From Anoplopoma fimbria (lineage: Eukaryota > Chordata > Actinopteri > Perciformes > Anoplopomatidae): DNA of 64,000 nt. This document shows, in pieces, positions 13,650-28,145 of the stretch. The stretch is from contig NC_072469.1 in the NCBI RefSeq assembly GCF_027596085.1, positions 16,746,238 through 16,810,237 of the forward strand, read 5' to 3'. The notes under the pieces were generated by a model. That model had not been told where the DNA came from. It ran no database searches and saw only the letters and a list, made by a program, of their open reading frames with translations. Within the stretch, counting starts at the first letter, position 1. Each line of letters begins with the position of its first letter. Made by a program: the position numbers and the translations under genes.

Positions 13650-14231
13650 GTAATGGAGAGGCATTAGACTTAAATTATGGCTTTGATAACCACTAAAAAG
13701 TTCCTCATAGTAACTTTAAGTAAATATTCTTCAGATTCTATGAACAGATTCTTTTTTTTATATTTTCAGTTCAAAAACACCGAAATGATCAAGAGTCAAC
13801 CTCTGCTGAGAGCAGACAGATGATTTTTCCAATAATGTTAATGCTAATAAATAAAACATATAAGTTGAATGGTTTATTATAGGAGGACAAGGTAGATGAT
13901 TGACGCATATTAAACTAAAGGTTTGCCTCCAACATTTTGCAGCAATTTCACACAAATTCATTTCACAAGCTGTTCCCTTTCATGAACATTTCTCTGGTAG
14001 AGTGTTGCTTCATGTCTTGTGTGTTTGCCATGAAAAAGGAAGTTCAATACAAGTAGTTCATCTCAGCTGATTATAATATAAATCACTGATTTTACTATAA
14101 CTGTTGGTGTCACTGGAGTATCAATATGTCACTGTGTGTTGCCCTATGACACACATGCACACATTTTAAGGAGACAATACCCTGTCGTCTCATAAACGCA
14201 TAACATTGTGTGCACCAGTGTCCGGCAGCAT

Positions 14232-14232
<1 letters not shown>

Positions 14233-14279
<47 letters not shown>
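14233..14279. repeat. (CT)n microsatellite
   Basis: About 23 uninterrupted CT units in vav3 intron 2, roughly 650 bp downstream of vav3 exon 2 in gene orientation. Confidence 0.97.
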
Positions 14280-14282
<3 letters not shown>

Positions 14283-14923
14283 GATTTCTAAGGAAACCTC
14301 CTGTGGACTTCACAGGGGCTGTCAAAGAGCTGCAGACAGTTTCACAGCACCACAAGCAGAGTCCTATCAAAGTAATGAACCCGAGGCCAGACTTGTAACC
14401 CTTTGTAAAGTCGGCACGCTGGGGCGAATTCACTCTAATGAGAGGAAGCGATTAAACTGCTGGGTCATGTTGCTGACTGCAGCTTTAGCTTGGAGTTAAG
14501 GAGTGTGAGGAAAGCTGCAATATGGCCTAAGACTGTGTTGATTAGCACCAGCAATGCCAGTAAGACCATCTACTAATGATACTGAAGGCCATTAAAGTCG
14601 CTTTTACAGTAAGAGGGTGTACAAAAAGAGACTATACAAAATGAATAAAGGCCTGCAAAAAGACAGCTGATACATGCACCAAGACCTGCATTATAATTTA
14701 AAAACCCAAATCCAAGATAAAGGAGCTCTCTCACTTATAAATCATTTTGACTAGCTTCCATAGCTTCCACACAAGGGCGAGAGTAGGCGTGAAAGCACAT
14801 ACGGCAAATTCAGTTCAGTCTCCAGGGACAGCTGGCAAACTCAGTGATGGTGGATTCAGGACTGTCATCACAGAGAACCAAGCCTACCACCTGATTCTGT
14901 GTCAGCAAACAACTTTGCCTTAC

Positions 14924-15040
14924 CTTTCCAAAGTCCCGGACGTCGAAAAGGTCGAAGGCCTCGAACAGCTCGCTTTTCTTCATGCCGAATATGTCGCTGC
15001 ATGCTGCCAGGAAGGTCCTGATGTTCTTCAGGCACAGGAA
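14924..15040 (-). CDS. vav3: vav3 coding exon 2 (calponin-homology domain, continued)
   Basis: This exon of 39 codons, phase 0 at both ends, continues the Vav3 calponin-homology domain. It reads [20 protein letters not shown] followed by [19 protein letters not shown], which joins in frame to the end of exon 1. It is bounded by a CAG acceptor and an AAG|GTAAGG donor on the minus strand. The intron separating it from exon 1 is about 13.1 kb. Exon 3, which should begin with residues like VI(D/E)TLS, was not found between 1 and 14,900 and probably lies beyond the left edge, so only the first 107 residues of the protein are in the window. Conservation of both exons indicates an intact gene. Confidence 0.93.
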
Positions 15041-17679
15041 CTGAGATGGGAAAAAAGACAGGGTTCATTTGTGAGTAAGTGATTGACCAAAAAATGATCA
15101 CAACATGCACAAATGACATGCAGTGTTTTTATATTTCATTTTCATTTACAAAGAGATACCTGGACTCTTTTAACGCCCCTGAATGGGCTCACATTCTGCC
15201 TGCTACATTATAGCTTTCACTCTGGCTGTCTAATCAGGGTGTGCAGCTGAGGACCTGCTAGACACACTGGAGGACCACAGCTCTAAAACATGGATGAATT
15301 GCTGTTTACAGGCGCCATGAGAGCGTCTCGTTTCATTAGTATGAAGTATTTCCTGTTGAAATAGGACAGTGGAATGGGGCGTAATTGGAGCATGGAGACA
15401 AAAGCAAATATGTTATTTGCTTCCACTATTACAGCACTATTACAGCACTTTGACAGTGCAGGACAAATGTAATTTAGATTTCTCACCTCTCTGTTTAGAG
15501 GTGGCCACAAATATTCAGTTTGTTCTCTTTGCTGTCATTAAATCTACATATTTTGGGCATTTCTGTCCTGCAATGTCTTGTTGATTATCAGCCGACACAT
15601 CTGGGATAACCTAAGTATGATTTTGTTCGGTTTCTTTTACTTCAAACAAATTGGAGACAAACAATATAGCAAATTACTCCCCGAGGAAAAAGCCCAGACT
15701 GCAAATGTAAAAGCTTTTATAATACATTGAGGGAATTATGTTGTCTACTGGGGTGAACTGTGTCTCTAAATTCATCATGGTGTTATGAGAGTTCAATTTG
15801 AGCCTATTTCCTTAGAGGGTAACAAGGTTGTTTCCAATAATAAAGTCTCTTTATAACTTTTCCACAGCTAGTTTTTATTCACTGTAAGCTTAATTACAGG
15901 ATGCACCTTGACCTGAAAAAATGTAATCAAACAATCAATATGCAACTCCTTTAATAAACAAGGTCATTCGCTGACTGTGTTTTCTGCCTCGTCTGCATCC
16001 TGAATCTAAATCTTGCTAATGATGTTAATGGGGCTTCATCCAGGAACGATTTATCCAAATTATTCAGCAGTTATAATTTGCTGCCCAACGACACCAAGGA
16101 AACTGAGAAAAGCCACAGTATTAAGTAAGGCTTTCTGAGGGGGTTTGCGCTCTTTATGAAGAGTGGCAGCCAGAAAAGAAGAGGAAGGTGTCAACATGTG
16201 ATAGTTAGCCAACAGGCAGAATCTGTGACTTACGCCATTTAGCCTTCCTGTAGTTGATACCGGATGGAACAAAAAAGAGTGCTGATGAAAGGGATGTTAG
16301 GGGTTATGTGTTTTCTTTTTTTTTGCCACATCACTGTCCCCCACAAATGACCTCACCTTTGACTTAGCATTTTGCTAAACATTTTACACTAAAAACTTAA
16401 TTGCTGAGCATTGTTGTACATTTTCAATGTGTGAGGGATTAAAAGCTGCTATGTTTTTCCTCAACAAAATGCTTGCAGGAATGTTCACCTGTGACATGTA
16501 GCTCATAACATATAGCTGTATGCAAAGGTATGCTTGCGTGATGGAACTGCTACAAAGTAACATCAGTGTTAATATTGACATGCGGTGTGCAAAGACGACA
16601 ACATATCACAGCCAACACACAGACGAACATTGAATGATTAAGTGTGTGGTTGTGAGGCTCGTAAAGTTGCAATTAAATTGGTAGCTCAGCAGGCAAGTTA
16701 CCCTTATCATTAAGTGTCAGCTTTGAAAAATAGCACAACATTCTTTGACTCGTAAAAAATGCTAAATTATTTAAGGTGAGAGTCAGTTTCAGTTGCATGG
16801 GAGCACCACAGGAGGAATGCAGCAGCTGTTCAAAATCAACATCCTTCAGTTTTTAGATTTTTTGTAGTTACTGCATTTATAACACTCACTTTCTAACCTT
16901 CTTTTACATTCTTTGAAGATACATTTCAATGTAACAATGTCTCATCATCATCTCCTTCTCCTTTTTCTTCTTCTTGGGCAACAAGTTCACAGGAAGTGGA
17001 TTTCATTAGGCCTTTCCCGTTTCTCAAAAAGAGCACAACCCTGGGCCATCCTTTTAACATGTGTAGACCATACTCAAAGGCCTGACTGTAACCATGTTTG
17101 ACAACCATAACTTAACAACCTTCAATAATTTAGGATGTGTCATCTTGAAAAAAAACAAATATCTCAGGTTGAGAAGCCACCGGACTTCTTTTGTTATTCA
17201 TGACACACCTTCGCCCCAAATCAGATTTGTCTGCACGGCGCATGTCCATGCATCAAATATGTAATGCCTCTCAACTCCGATTGAATTAGGCTTTACAGAC
17301 GGCTTCACAAATAAAGAGAAAAGCCCCCAGCCAGTGAGCTCCAGATAAGAGGCAGCGTAAAGCAGCGAGCGAGCAGCGAGTGAATAATATTGAATGTTTA
17401 CACTTGTACACATCACTTTTCTTTTATCAGACAAGCACATCTTGTCTGCCTGGAGTCTCTGGAGAGTCCCAAAGGACCTCGGCATATTATCTGTGGGAAG
17501 CAGCTTCACAGAGCGCATATGAGAGACAGCGTCTCTGCTACACTGAGCTGAAGACAGTAGAGGGGGAATTGTATTAACAAGACTGTAGCAGTATGAGGAA
17601 AGCAGTAACTGTTCCGCTGGCAGCTCTTCTTCTGCATTACTGACTCTCTGGGGCTCAGGATGTGAATGGCCTCGCGTGT

Positions 17680-17682
<3 letters not shown>

Positions 17683-17745
<63 letters not shown>
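17683..17745. repeat. (TG)n microsatellite
   Basis: About 31 TG units in vav3 intron 1. Confidence 0.97.
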
Positions 17746-17749
<4 letters not shown>

Positions 17750-17929
17750 ACATCTGTATCTGCATGCATGTGCTGTAGCCTATGTACACACCACAAATGT
17801 ATGTTTTTATTCATTTCCTTCACATTCATGGGTTATAAATAAGAATTTATTTTGAATTTGCTTGATATATTATATATTTTAAAGGACTATTTTGATGTTT
17901 TTTTGAAATATGCTTGAAGTATATTTGAA

Positions 17930-18400
17930 ATATACTCAATATAGATGAGATGATCAATACCACTCTCAAGTCGGTCCACACAATATGAAGCTACAGCCAG
18001 CAACCAGTTAGCTTAGCTTAGCTTAGCACAAAGACTGGACGGAGCTAGCCTGGCTCTTACTAAAAGTGAAGTAATTTGTCTAACAGCTCCTCTAAAGCTC
18101 AGTTATTAACACCATATAACCTTATAGTGTTAAAATGACAATTTGTATTTTGAGATTTTTATTACCTTTTATTTAGACATGGCTCTTCACTGAAAGCATT
18201 GCTCTGTTTGACTCTATTATAGTCTGGTTATAGACGGGTTAAACAAACAAGATAAAACATGCTTAATTGTTATATCACAAGCCAGGATAATTGTTACCCC
18301 CAGTTTCAGTCTTTATGCTCAGCTAATAAAACTGGCCGTAGATTCATGTTTAGCGTACAGACAGCTGTAGATCTTTCCATCTAACTCTCCTTAAGAGAGT
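17930..18400. repeat. AGCTTAGC-family interspersed repeat, copy 2
   Basis: The left part has GATGATCAATACCACTCTCA, ATGAAGCTACAGCCAGCAAC and GTTAGCTTAGCTTAGCTTAG. The right part has TAGCGTACAGACAGC and CCATCTAACTCTC, which look like the left part in reverse complement. This suggests a long-inverted-repeat DNA element. It lies in vav3 intron 1. Confidence 0.6.
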
Positions 18401-21381
18401 TAATAAGCGTCCCCAAAATGTCCATATACCCTTAATATGTCTTTAAAAGCTGAAATATGATGCATTGAAAGACCTGGGAAAAGCTAGTAAGTCGACCTTT
18501 AGTTAAGACTTTTGGGTCAAAAACTTGAACGCTTATTAGAAATAAAACCCAGTCTTTAAAACATCTCAAATTACTAGAACTAAGGTCAGAGCTAACATCT
18601 ACCAATGGATTGGATTGTGTAGAAAAAGGGAATTAGGTAAAGATTATGCAACAGCATCTCAGCAGGAAGCTCCAAACACACACGTCGACTCACACTACAT
18701 TGTATGGATGGTTTAATATCCAGGCCAACCATCTGGAATATAAGGGGAAAAATATTCCTGTAAGACAAGCCATCTTGCTGCTGCGCTCCTGAGATGAGCC
18801 AGGTCGTGCTCTGTATCCACAATACGTATCCAGTTTCTGCTTAAGTATTCTTTGATACAAGTCAAAGCTCCATAGCAACAAGCTGGAGCCTTTTTTATGG
18901 CCCCCGTGCGTATTGTGGAGCTTAATGAAATCCTGCTCTTGTTCTCTCTCTTAGATTTACGCGATGAAAGACAGCCAGAGTTTGGCCATCTTACTGCTTA
19001 AACCTTGTTGAGCATCAATTAATGGCAATCAAATAGATGAGTCTCTAGCAGAGGGAATCAAGTTACTGTGTAAAGAATCTAATTTGGTAATTAAAGGTTC
19101 TCTCTGACTCTCTTATGTTTACTGACAGCAGTGTGGGAAAGTAAAGAGGGATATTAGTAAAAGGAAACCATGCCTAAGCAATGTAAAGGGGAAAAAACGC
19201 TTATAAGACATATATGTCTGTCAGTTTAAAACCCCTGCTGGTTTACGTCGCTGAGATATTGTGTGTGGAGCAAATGACATAATGTCCACAGGCCTGGTCT
19301 GTGGAGCTCTTTTGTCAAGACTCTGTAAGTCATAACCAGTGGATGACACACATCACAGTCCAAGCCATCAGGTCACATCCATGTCATGTTGGAGCTTTTG
19401 TCAGCTGCGTAATCAGGAAATGGGAGGTGGAACGTAGGCGACGGTCTGCTGGCGCTTACGAAAGCGCTGCTGCTCTCTCTCAGACTCGGCCAGACACCAT
19501 CTTAATGGAATATTGTTAACGTTACAGTGGTCAGCGGCTTTTCAAGCCAGAAAAAAAACGATGGTAACTCTATGGTTACTTATTTCATAGCTCCTCCTCT
19601 CTGGTTGCGCTGACCTGTGAAATGAGCTGCTGGTTTGGTTTGAATGAAAACCCACATGACTGAAAAACACTGACCTAGCATGCAGATGGTTTTTCCACCT
19701 TCTTTTTCCAGTCACTTTCGTGACTCTGAATATGCCCTGCTAGTTAGTGACAGCCTCTTTATCACTCCTTTAGTTTCCGGTGAGGGACTATTCTGTTTTG
19801 TCAAGAGTTTGGCTCGTCGGTCGCCTCCCGCTTTAGGTGAGGAGAGGATGGGTATGAAAGTCATCTGTGTTTCCAGGAGATAGCTCTAGGCGAGGCTCCG
19901 GCTAATCCTTCCATTCCGAATGGTGAGTAATTGTGGGAGACAAAGCATTGTCCTAGAGAAAATTAGAACATGTGGCTTTTTGAAGACTAAATGTAAAAGC
20001 TGCACTAATAAAAAAAATATTTTTTACAATGGATCACATGATGATCACCTGACTCCCACGTAATTATCACCTGACTCTGTTTTTCCCCTTAGCTCTACAG
20101 AGCATTTTAGCATCTTTTAGCTCATTTATGGCCCACAGTTTTACTGTTCTGCAAAAATGCCCTGAAAAGCAAAAACTACAGTCTCTCGAGCAGCTGCAAA
20201 CGTTAGCCCCTAGGATTTGAACATAGTGGAGCATTTAAGGTTTCTCTGCCAGGAAGCACATAAGCATATTTCCCAAGATGTCAAAACTATTCCTTTAAAT
20301 TTCATACAGACTGATGCCATGTGCAATAGAGGGATTTTCAAAAAGTTTTGGTAGTGTTACCACATGGCTATATCTTCTTAGAAAGGCAACCATCTTAAAT
20401 TTCAAGACATTCATGTCATGTTGCCCAATCGATTACTGTAGACACTAAAACCCAACAGCAATAAACCATTTCAACTTTTCCCCATTTTTGCTTTGAAAAA
20501 CAACAAAAGTGCATCACAGCGTTTGTCAGTATCATTGATAGTGTGTTAGAATATAGCCAAACATACAATGCATGTGTTGCCATTAACATTTTAACTGGAG
20601 ATGACACTCACACAGACTCTCAAGTGTCGTGGGTAATAATTACTGTTCCACTGCACTGAGATCACTTCACTTCTTTATGATCTCAAAGTCATTGACAACA
20701 TTAACATAAAGAAAGGTTGCCCAAATTGTGAGATCAGCCATAGTGTCATTTAAAGTGAACAATCACGGAAAGAATTGAAGATGACAGAAAACTGGCCTCC
20801 TGGTATTTCAGCCTCACAGCACATGTAGGTTCTGGAGAGGCTTTGATTTCCCCATCCCCACTACAGGACCAGATGATAGACAAAGGCATATAGTTCTTTC
20901 ATGTAATGACAATAAAGGCAATAAGGGAGAAGCCAACTCCCTTCTCCTGTAACTCCCCCCACAACACCAATGAGTGTCTCAGAGGCCATTTTTCCATTAA
21001 ATCCTGGTTTTAACCCCCATGAACCCACTTATATACAACGCTTACTCCATCCCCCCACTCGAGAAGGGAATTGAATTAGTGTAACTGTGTGAGATACAAA
21101 CCCTCTTGGCTACAGAAACCTAGGCCAAATAGTTTTATCTCAACTGTGGTTGATTGGCTCGAAAGAGGGTTTTCAAAAGAGTTGAGGAGATCGGAGGGTT
21201 GAGTGTCGTATAAAGCGTGCACTAAATTAAATGTACACATGAATGCTCAAAGACTAATGCAGGATCCTTCCTCCTCTTCCTTCTACCCCCCCAGGATGTA
21301 TTCCTCTTGGAAGATTGTGTTAAAAAGGTGTGAATAATGCTCTGCTGTACCATTTGACAGAGCCTGGTCAACTGCTGTCTG

Positions 21382-21384
<3 letters not shown>

Positions 21385-21471
<87 letters not shown>
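21385..21471. repeat. (TG)n microsatellite
   Basis: About 43 perfect TG units in vav3 intron 1. Confidence 0.97.
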
Positions 21472-21474
<3 letters not shown>

Positions 21475-24400
21475 TCCATTCAGGTGTGGGGTTTGAACGC
21501 TATGGCTTATACAGAATCAGTGCTGATATTTTTGGGATTTAAGCTGCTAAAAGTGAAACATTGCTGATATAATTTGTCAATTTTGTTTTGCGAAAAAGTA
21601 GCCTTATCATAACATTGTATAGACTGTATTAGTAATGCTAGTAATGTATAGACTTGCACATGGCCCTATCCTTTTTCATCATCCTCTGTGTGTTATCTGT
21701 CATACATGTATGGAGCCACTGCTATTTCTATTGCATTCTTTCCCTCTCTGTCTCCATTACACAAATAAGGACACTTCTATTTCCAATAGACAACAGTCAT
21801 CCATCACCTCGAACTTGAGTCTCTCAAAGCAGGGCGCCTTATATACACAGTAACTGTTCCTGCTAAAAAAAACAATGATCTGCAGCAGGCAATACTGGGT
21901 CCACAAATGTGCACAATGCACAGTATATAGAGGTTTTAGTATGTTTTAAATCAGCTTTCTGTAGAGCTTCATCCAGTGCTCTCCACCTCGCTTGGCTCCA
22001 GGTTTCCACAACAGTGAACCTGACAGTAAAAGGTTGCAGACACACTGCTTCTGGCTACGACCATGGTTGTAGGTTGGTATCATCTGGATCTAAATTTACA
22101 ATTCCTGACTGCTCACTGACTTCCAGATAGCATTTTGACATTTCCACCAAGATAAAAAAAACAAAACAGGGCAAACCAACTATTATCATATGGGAATTGA
22201 AACTTTCATAACCTTAACTATGCTGAGAGGTATCCTCTGATGTGTCTAAGCCCCTGTCTACACTTAAAATGTCACTTATGATGATGATTGTCTGCCAGTA
22301 AAGACAACAGACCGTATTGACCTACTCAGAGCTTTCAGAGCACTCAAGAGTGATTAACTGAACCATCCACGGCAGAATTGAGTAACATAATAAACATTGA
22401 TTGCAGGTACATTCTCCACCGCTGAATATCTCCTAATAAAATCAGCATATACACTATCCATACTTAAATGTGCACTAGAACATAGCCTTTACCGGTTGGC
22501 TGTGGTGCAGGCTTGTTTCCTTGGTGACGGAATTAAAGGTCAGTTCGCTCTGTGCACGTGTTCGGGCACAAGCGAGGTGCAACGCAATTGAGTCTTTGCA
22601 AATGTCTGCATCCACGTCACTGCACATAAAGCGGCACACGAAAATGCATGTCGTCTCAATGACACGGCGCAACAAAGCTAACGTGGTGCGACTGTATTAG
22701 GCTGTAAAAGGGAGGCTGTAGTGCCTTGCTCCGACGCGCCAAGCATGGCTGCAGTAATGTGGTGTTTACACACTGACAGGTGCAATCCTTTCCTCAAAGT
22801 GAATCAACGAGGGCAACCAAGCCACAGTAACTCAGGGGGAGTCATCAAGGGACTCACAAGCTGGGTCCGAATGCTTACACAGTGCATACCAATAGCAATC
22901 AATGTGAAGTGTGTGCATTATCTGTATGCAAATTCAGTAGGTTAAATGTATGAGTATGCATACAATGGATGAGAATGGTAAGTGTGGAGTGCGGTCACGT
23001 ATGCCTTCTTGTTCCCAGAGAAACAACCCAGAAAGGGACATTTTCAACCAAGGGGATGGACAACAAAAGGAAGCGGAACGGCAACAAATTGCGGAACAAA
23101 TCAAAGTAAATCATTGGTTTAGATTAAGGATGTAGACTTCTATATATACTACTATTTACACACAGACTTGAGGTGGGTTGCTTCAACTACTACTGTAAAA
23201 ATACAATACAGTGGTCTCATCCAAGAGTGAGGATATTTAGCTTTAGAGAGTGTGTGATGAGTCTATGTTGTACACACACACTCACATACAGACATCCATA
23301 AAGTATTAATAACCTCTTTAAACGCTTCAAGTGGTTACACCTCACTTATCTATGACCTGTTTCTGCTTTAATACCGAGTACCTTAAATTTCAGTTGCCAT
23401 GACAATCCCACAATAGCCTTATTCCCCCTCTAATTACACGTTAATGCCTAATCTGAACCCTTACTCAGTATAATGCACAGTAAAAGGTTTTGATTTTCCA
23501 ACATTTTGGACATCTTATTCAATGTTTTTACACAGAATTTCAATCTGTCATGTTTCCTGAGCCCATATGGCGTGTTATTCTGCACAAACCAAAGGAAAAT
23601 AAAGAGATTTCTCTCTCACTGTCTTTCTCATTCTCCCACGCTCTTTATCTGTCGCTAACTTTTGTCTCTGCGAGTGAAGAGCGAGCATCGGAGCCTTTGA
23701 AGCCGAATGCATGTTGCGTCAACTTTTCTCCTCATTGTTTGACATCACAGAATTTTTGTCTGGGCTTGACAAAATATACATATGTACCATGTATAATGTA
23801 TAATAGTATTCTCTTTAAGATGCAGTATGTGCAAATGTATTAGCCTGGAAAATGGCAAAAACAGACAAGTTTACCAATTGAAACAACACAACTGTAGCAT
23901 ACCTGTCAAAATAAAACCATGAGAAGCAATTTATTATCTTCCCACATGATGACAGCTTTTCATATATGTGCTTTAAAATGTGCTCTAATAAATCCCTCAT
24001 ATGTATCAGCAGTGGTCCTCTGCATGCATATAAGCTATGCTTGCTAACCTAACATTACTATATTCTATATCCCATCACAATAAACTGATAATTCATTCAT
24101 AAATGTGTTGATTAAGTCTTCATGGCATCTCTAAGTTGGTTTTGAATCTGCATAAAATCTATGAAGCCTTTGGCTCTTCTTCTTTGGTGCACGATGTGCT
24201 TTGTTGCTCTTTGAAACATTTTGTTACGCTTGATGCTCGTTCAAATTAGAAACCGACTCTAACTCTGTCTTTCTCTCACTTTCACTTTCCGAAAATGAAG
24301 TAAAGTCTTTGATGATGGCTCATTGAAGAGAAAGTGTGGGGTTTTTTTGCTGTGTGAAGAGAGCGGCGGCTTTTCTACTCCTTTTGTCTGACATCTCAGT

Positions 24401-26940
24401 GCTTTGGTCGGAGCTTGATCGAGGGCATGTTTAGTTTCACTTCCTTCCTCTTTTCCATTTCCTGATTTCCTGTGCATGTTGAGGCTCACGGCTGGTCTAT
24501 GTGAGAGGCTTTCAGCCACCAGTGGGTTTGCAACAATGTGCTCACTCTGAATCTGCAGCTTATAATCCTGTGTCATGGAGACCAAGGCAACAGTAGGCTT
24601 AACAAGTTAGGGGCAAATTTCAAGATTTAAATTTCAATCAAACCATATAAGCTCAGTTTTGTGTTTTTTAAGTGGTTGTATGTGTTTGTATGAACAGAAA
24701 GTATCAATAGCTGGCTCGTTGTGCCTGCCTGCTAGTTTGTTTTTTAGCACACACCTTTTTTAGCAGCGTTATAACAGAATTAAACAGGCACACAAGGATA
24801 TGAATGTTCAACTTATAAAACCAGCGTTTGGAATATATATGCAGTCTTCTCAGTAAAAACTGAGATTCAGCAGAACTTTGATCCAAATGTTTCAAGAAAC
24901 AGAAGGATGGAAAGACTGCATGCTGCATGTTTGACCACATGGTTGGTTGGTTGGTTGGTTGCGCCACGACAAGCATTGCATAGTTCCTCTTAACGCTAAA
25001 CCGCTGATTTTCACAGTGAGCCGAAAAACAACTACTGATTATGTGGTATTTTCTCTTGTATTGAAGCAAAATGCAGCAGTTGCTGTGGCAGCGCTGCGTC
25101 TAGACTATGTAATTGGTTCATTACGGCCCTGTTAAAACTATGATCAAAGAGGGTGAACATTTTGCTTTACACTGACCTTAAGACCCTTAACTAAAATTTA
25201 AAATCTTTGCTTTAAACATTATAACAAACCTTGCCATGCACACATGCACAGAGCACACATACACAACCCATGCATCATTCGCCATCTTTCACCACAAGAT
25301 CACAGATCATCTCATTCTATGATCCCAGCTACGCCCATAATTTTACTTCTCTTCCTGGCTCTTTGTTGCCCTTACAGAACTGACTCTCTACTGTATATAG
25401 CCCATACGAATCTCCCAAACACAGTTAAGATGAATGAGAAAAAGCCCGTCCTGATGCCAACATCACACATGTGAACCCTCCAGAGCATTGTGCCTTAATT
25501 ACGCAGCCAACACCAGCACAGTGGGCTAGCCCTTCAGGGCCCTTTATGTCCTCTGAGATGCGTCTGCGGAGGCCAAGCAGACTCTTTGTAGCTCTGTCCC
25601 TTCACTGCCTTTGTCTTTCCATCGCATTGGTCCCATGGGTGAGTCCACAGTGGTGTCCCATGTGTTATTATTGGCCAATGACAAAGTAGCTGCCACGGCC
25701 CTCATGAATTATGCAGGTCAAAAAGAGAAGCGACTCCGCCCTCAGTTATGTAAATTTAACTTTGAGGAGACAGAGGGAGGAAAGTTGCTGAGGGGGGGGT
25801 CCAGGGACTTTGTATCCAGCGTCACATGGTGTGAATGTGTGTGAGAGGAGAAGCCACGAGTCATGGTCTACTGACATACATATAAAGTAGTAAAGTGCTT
25901 GAAGCAATGTTTGATATTCAAAGTTTAGAAATGTACATTTTGCCACTATTTATTACAACAGTAGAGCCTGGAAGGTTATACCCTGTAGAAACTAGGGTGA
26001 ACAGGAAGCGATGCACTTTACATCTCTTGGTCTTCTGCACTGAACAACAGTCGAACTGCAGCGGGTGGTTTTCATGAGAAATTATAACCACTGTGGTTGA
26101 TCGGGCAAAGAGACAAAGGACCACTAAAAGAAACCTCACACTTTACTTAGAATAATATTTCACCCTAGACACACTATTCAATTGACAGATGACCTCGGGG
26201 AAATGCATTTCAAAAACATTGTAGTAACAATCCCAACACGAGTGAACTTGCACACGTGCTTTGTTAGTGTATGGGACTGCCTGAGCCTACTCCTAATGCT
26301 AATTTACCCCTGAATACTATCTTCATCAGTGCCTTGTGTGAGTAAGCCATCCAGCCATGCATAAAACCAACTCTGCCTATAAATAACCCAGTCTACTCTG
26401 GGCCAGGCCTGGCATTGAGCGTAAGTATGGTTCACAACCTCTCTTACGCATGGAAGCTCCGTTCCATGTTATTATGTCATGACTGACAGCGAACACTGAC
26501 CTATTGATGACTCCCAATCAGTAATTGTATTGCTGCTAGCGTAACTTCTAACAGTAAATGGACCAATCAGCTTCTCCTCTTACAGTCCCAATCTAGTTTC
26601 CTCTGAAATCTCAGAGTAAGCAGATCCTTAGACAGTTGATTTCCATTGCCATTGATGATATTAAAATCCTCAATGCTTCTTTTAAATTGTGCACTCAACC
26701 TGCGTTCTCAAGTTGAACAGCGGATACCCAATTAGATTGTGAAAGAACAGTAACTGCATATTAAATTAACCATCCTGCTGTGACATTGAGTTTATGTGCT
26801 TTTTCCAGGAAACAAGCCTAATCTCCCTCTCCCCATTGGTTGTGCATTACATCAATAATAGGCTACTGATATTCAAACCCGCATCACCTGTTTTGCATCA
26901 GATGAGAGCATTGGGGCATACATTACATACAATACTGTGG

Positions 26941-26944
<4 letters not shown>

Positions 26945-27018
<74 letters not shown>
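26945..27018. repeat. (TG)n microsatellite
   Basis: About 37 perfect TG units in vav3 intron 1. Confidence 0.97.
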
Positions 27019-27020
<2 letters not shown>

Positions 27021-28145
27021 TTACTGGTACAGTCTAATTTTCCAAGAGCAGGTCTGCAGGCTCAGTAGGTGAGTGTCTACCTCACTGTGTGTTGACACCG
27101 AGCCAGACACCCAGATGCACTGTTATGAAGGCGAATATTAATCTGCTCATAGCTCCGGCTGTCCTGTTATTGAAACAGATGGCGAGTGACACAGCTCATG
27201 CTACTTTTATATTTAAAAAAAAAAATGAATAAAAATAGATCCAAAAATAAATCTAAATCTAAAAAGACAAACAAATAAAAAACAACCAATCAGAATTGTA
27301 ATGGCATTTGCTCCTTCATATTGACGGAACAAACCAATAACGTACTTGCGTGAGTTCTCATAAAAGATATTAGCATCAAATACCATAATATTTATGTCAA
27401 TCCTATGAGATACGTCCACTTCCCTGTTTGGGGGAGCGTGTAAAGCCGTATCACCACTTAACCTCTAGTCTCTGAGGGCAGATTAAGCTGTGTATGTATG
27501 AAGCTTACACTAAACTGTTATGTGTAACCATCAGCCTACTATAAGTTCCTATAAGTAAGCAGGCTAAAAATCTGAGAAAGTCCAGTTTATGTCATTTTCG
27601 CTCACAGTGTGACTTAGAAGTTGGCTGCGAAATCCCGTTAAGTCCATTGTCAATTCAGTGTTTCCTTGCTTACTGTCAAAAATGCTCAAGTCATAAAACA
27701 ACAATTAAGAGCTCCTCAAAGTGGCAAGGATTGACTTTTTACTTCGGCACATATTCCCTACGCTAGTATGAACTACAGTATATACAATTTTCAACTTATA
27801 TCAGTTGTTGTCTTCTTATTCCTCTCCTTCTTACCGTTTTCCGCCAGCAAAATGTCCATTGGGGGCGTAAACGAGCGGTAACCAACATGTTTAAAAGTTT
27901 AAATGTTCTTAAAACCAAGTGCTAATGCGTGGATTATGTTATGCCGAATTTGATATATCACTATTCTCATTTATAATCAGCTTCATTAGTGTTCTAGCAG
28001 GTATGCTCTGTTTTGCCGAGAAGCAATGAATCTTGAATCTATCATAATAGCCATGACGTCTGGTTGCGCTCTCTCCAGCGGGGTTTAGTTGTAGTTTGGG
28101 CAGGGAGCGAGGAGCAGATATTAGGCTGGTCCTTCCCTGCTTTAC

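Larger units (their letters stand above)
1..14923 (-). other. vav3 intron 2 (partial, runs off the left edge)
   Basis: This stretch follows vav3 exon 2 in transcription order and appears to be its second intron. It contains an interspersed repeat at about 1,036-1,385, a poly-G run at 3,569-3,584, CA repeats at 5,194-5,284 and about 5,458-5,475, the LINE at about 9,612-11,066, an AGCTTAGC-family repeat at about 12,320-12,620, one doubtful plus-strand exon (13,503-13,649) and a (CT)n tract at 14,233. The many short open frames are not supported by homology. Confidence 0.65.
15041..28145 (-). other. vav3 intron 1
   Basis: About 13.1 kb of non-coding DNA lie between the first two vav3 coding exons. 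It holds three (TG)n microsatellites (near 17,683, 21,385 and 26,945), an AGCTTAGC-family repeat at about 17,930-18,400, and a GGTT tetranucleotide run at 24,941-24,961. Two stretches are richer in CpG than their surroundings, near 22,500-22,760 and 25,500-25,830; these could be conserved regulatory DNA but I cannot show it. I see no convincing nested gene. Confidence 0.75.

Noticed and set aside
23490..24585. Faint similarity between about 23,640-23,770 and 24,330-24,430 suggesting an old duplication
   Set aside because: Only short shared words (such as GACATC and GAGCTTGA) with many gaps. Too weak to support by eye.
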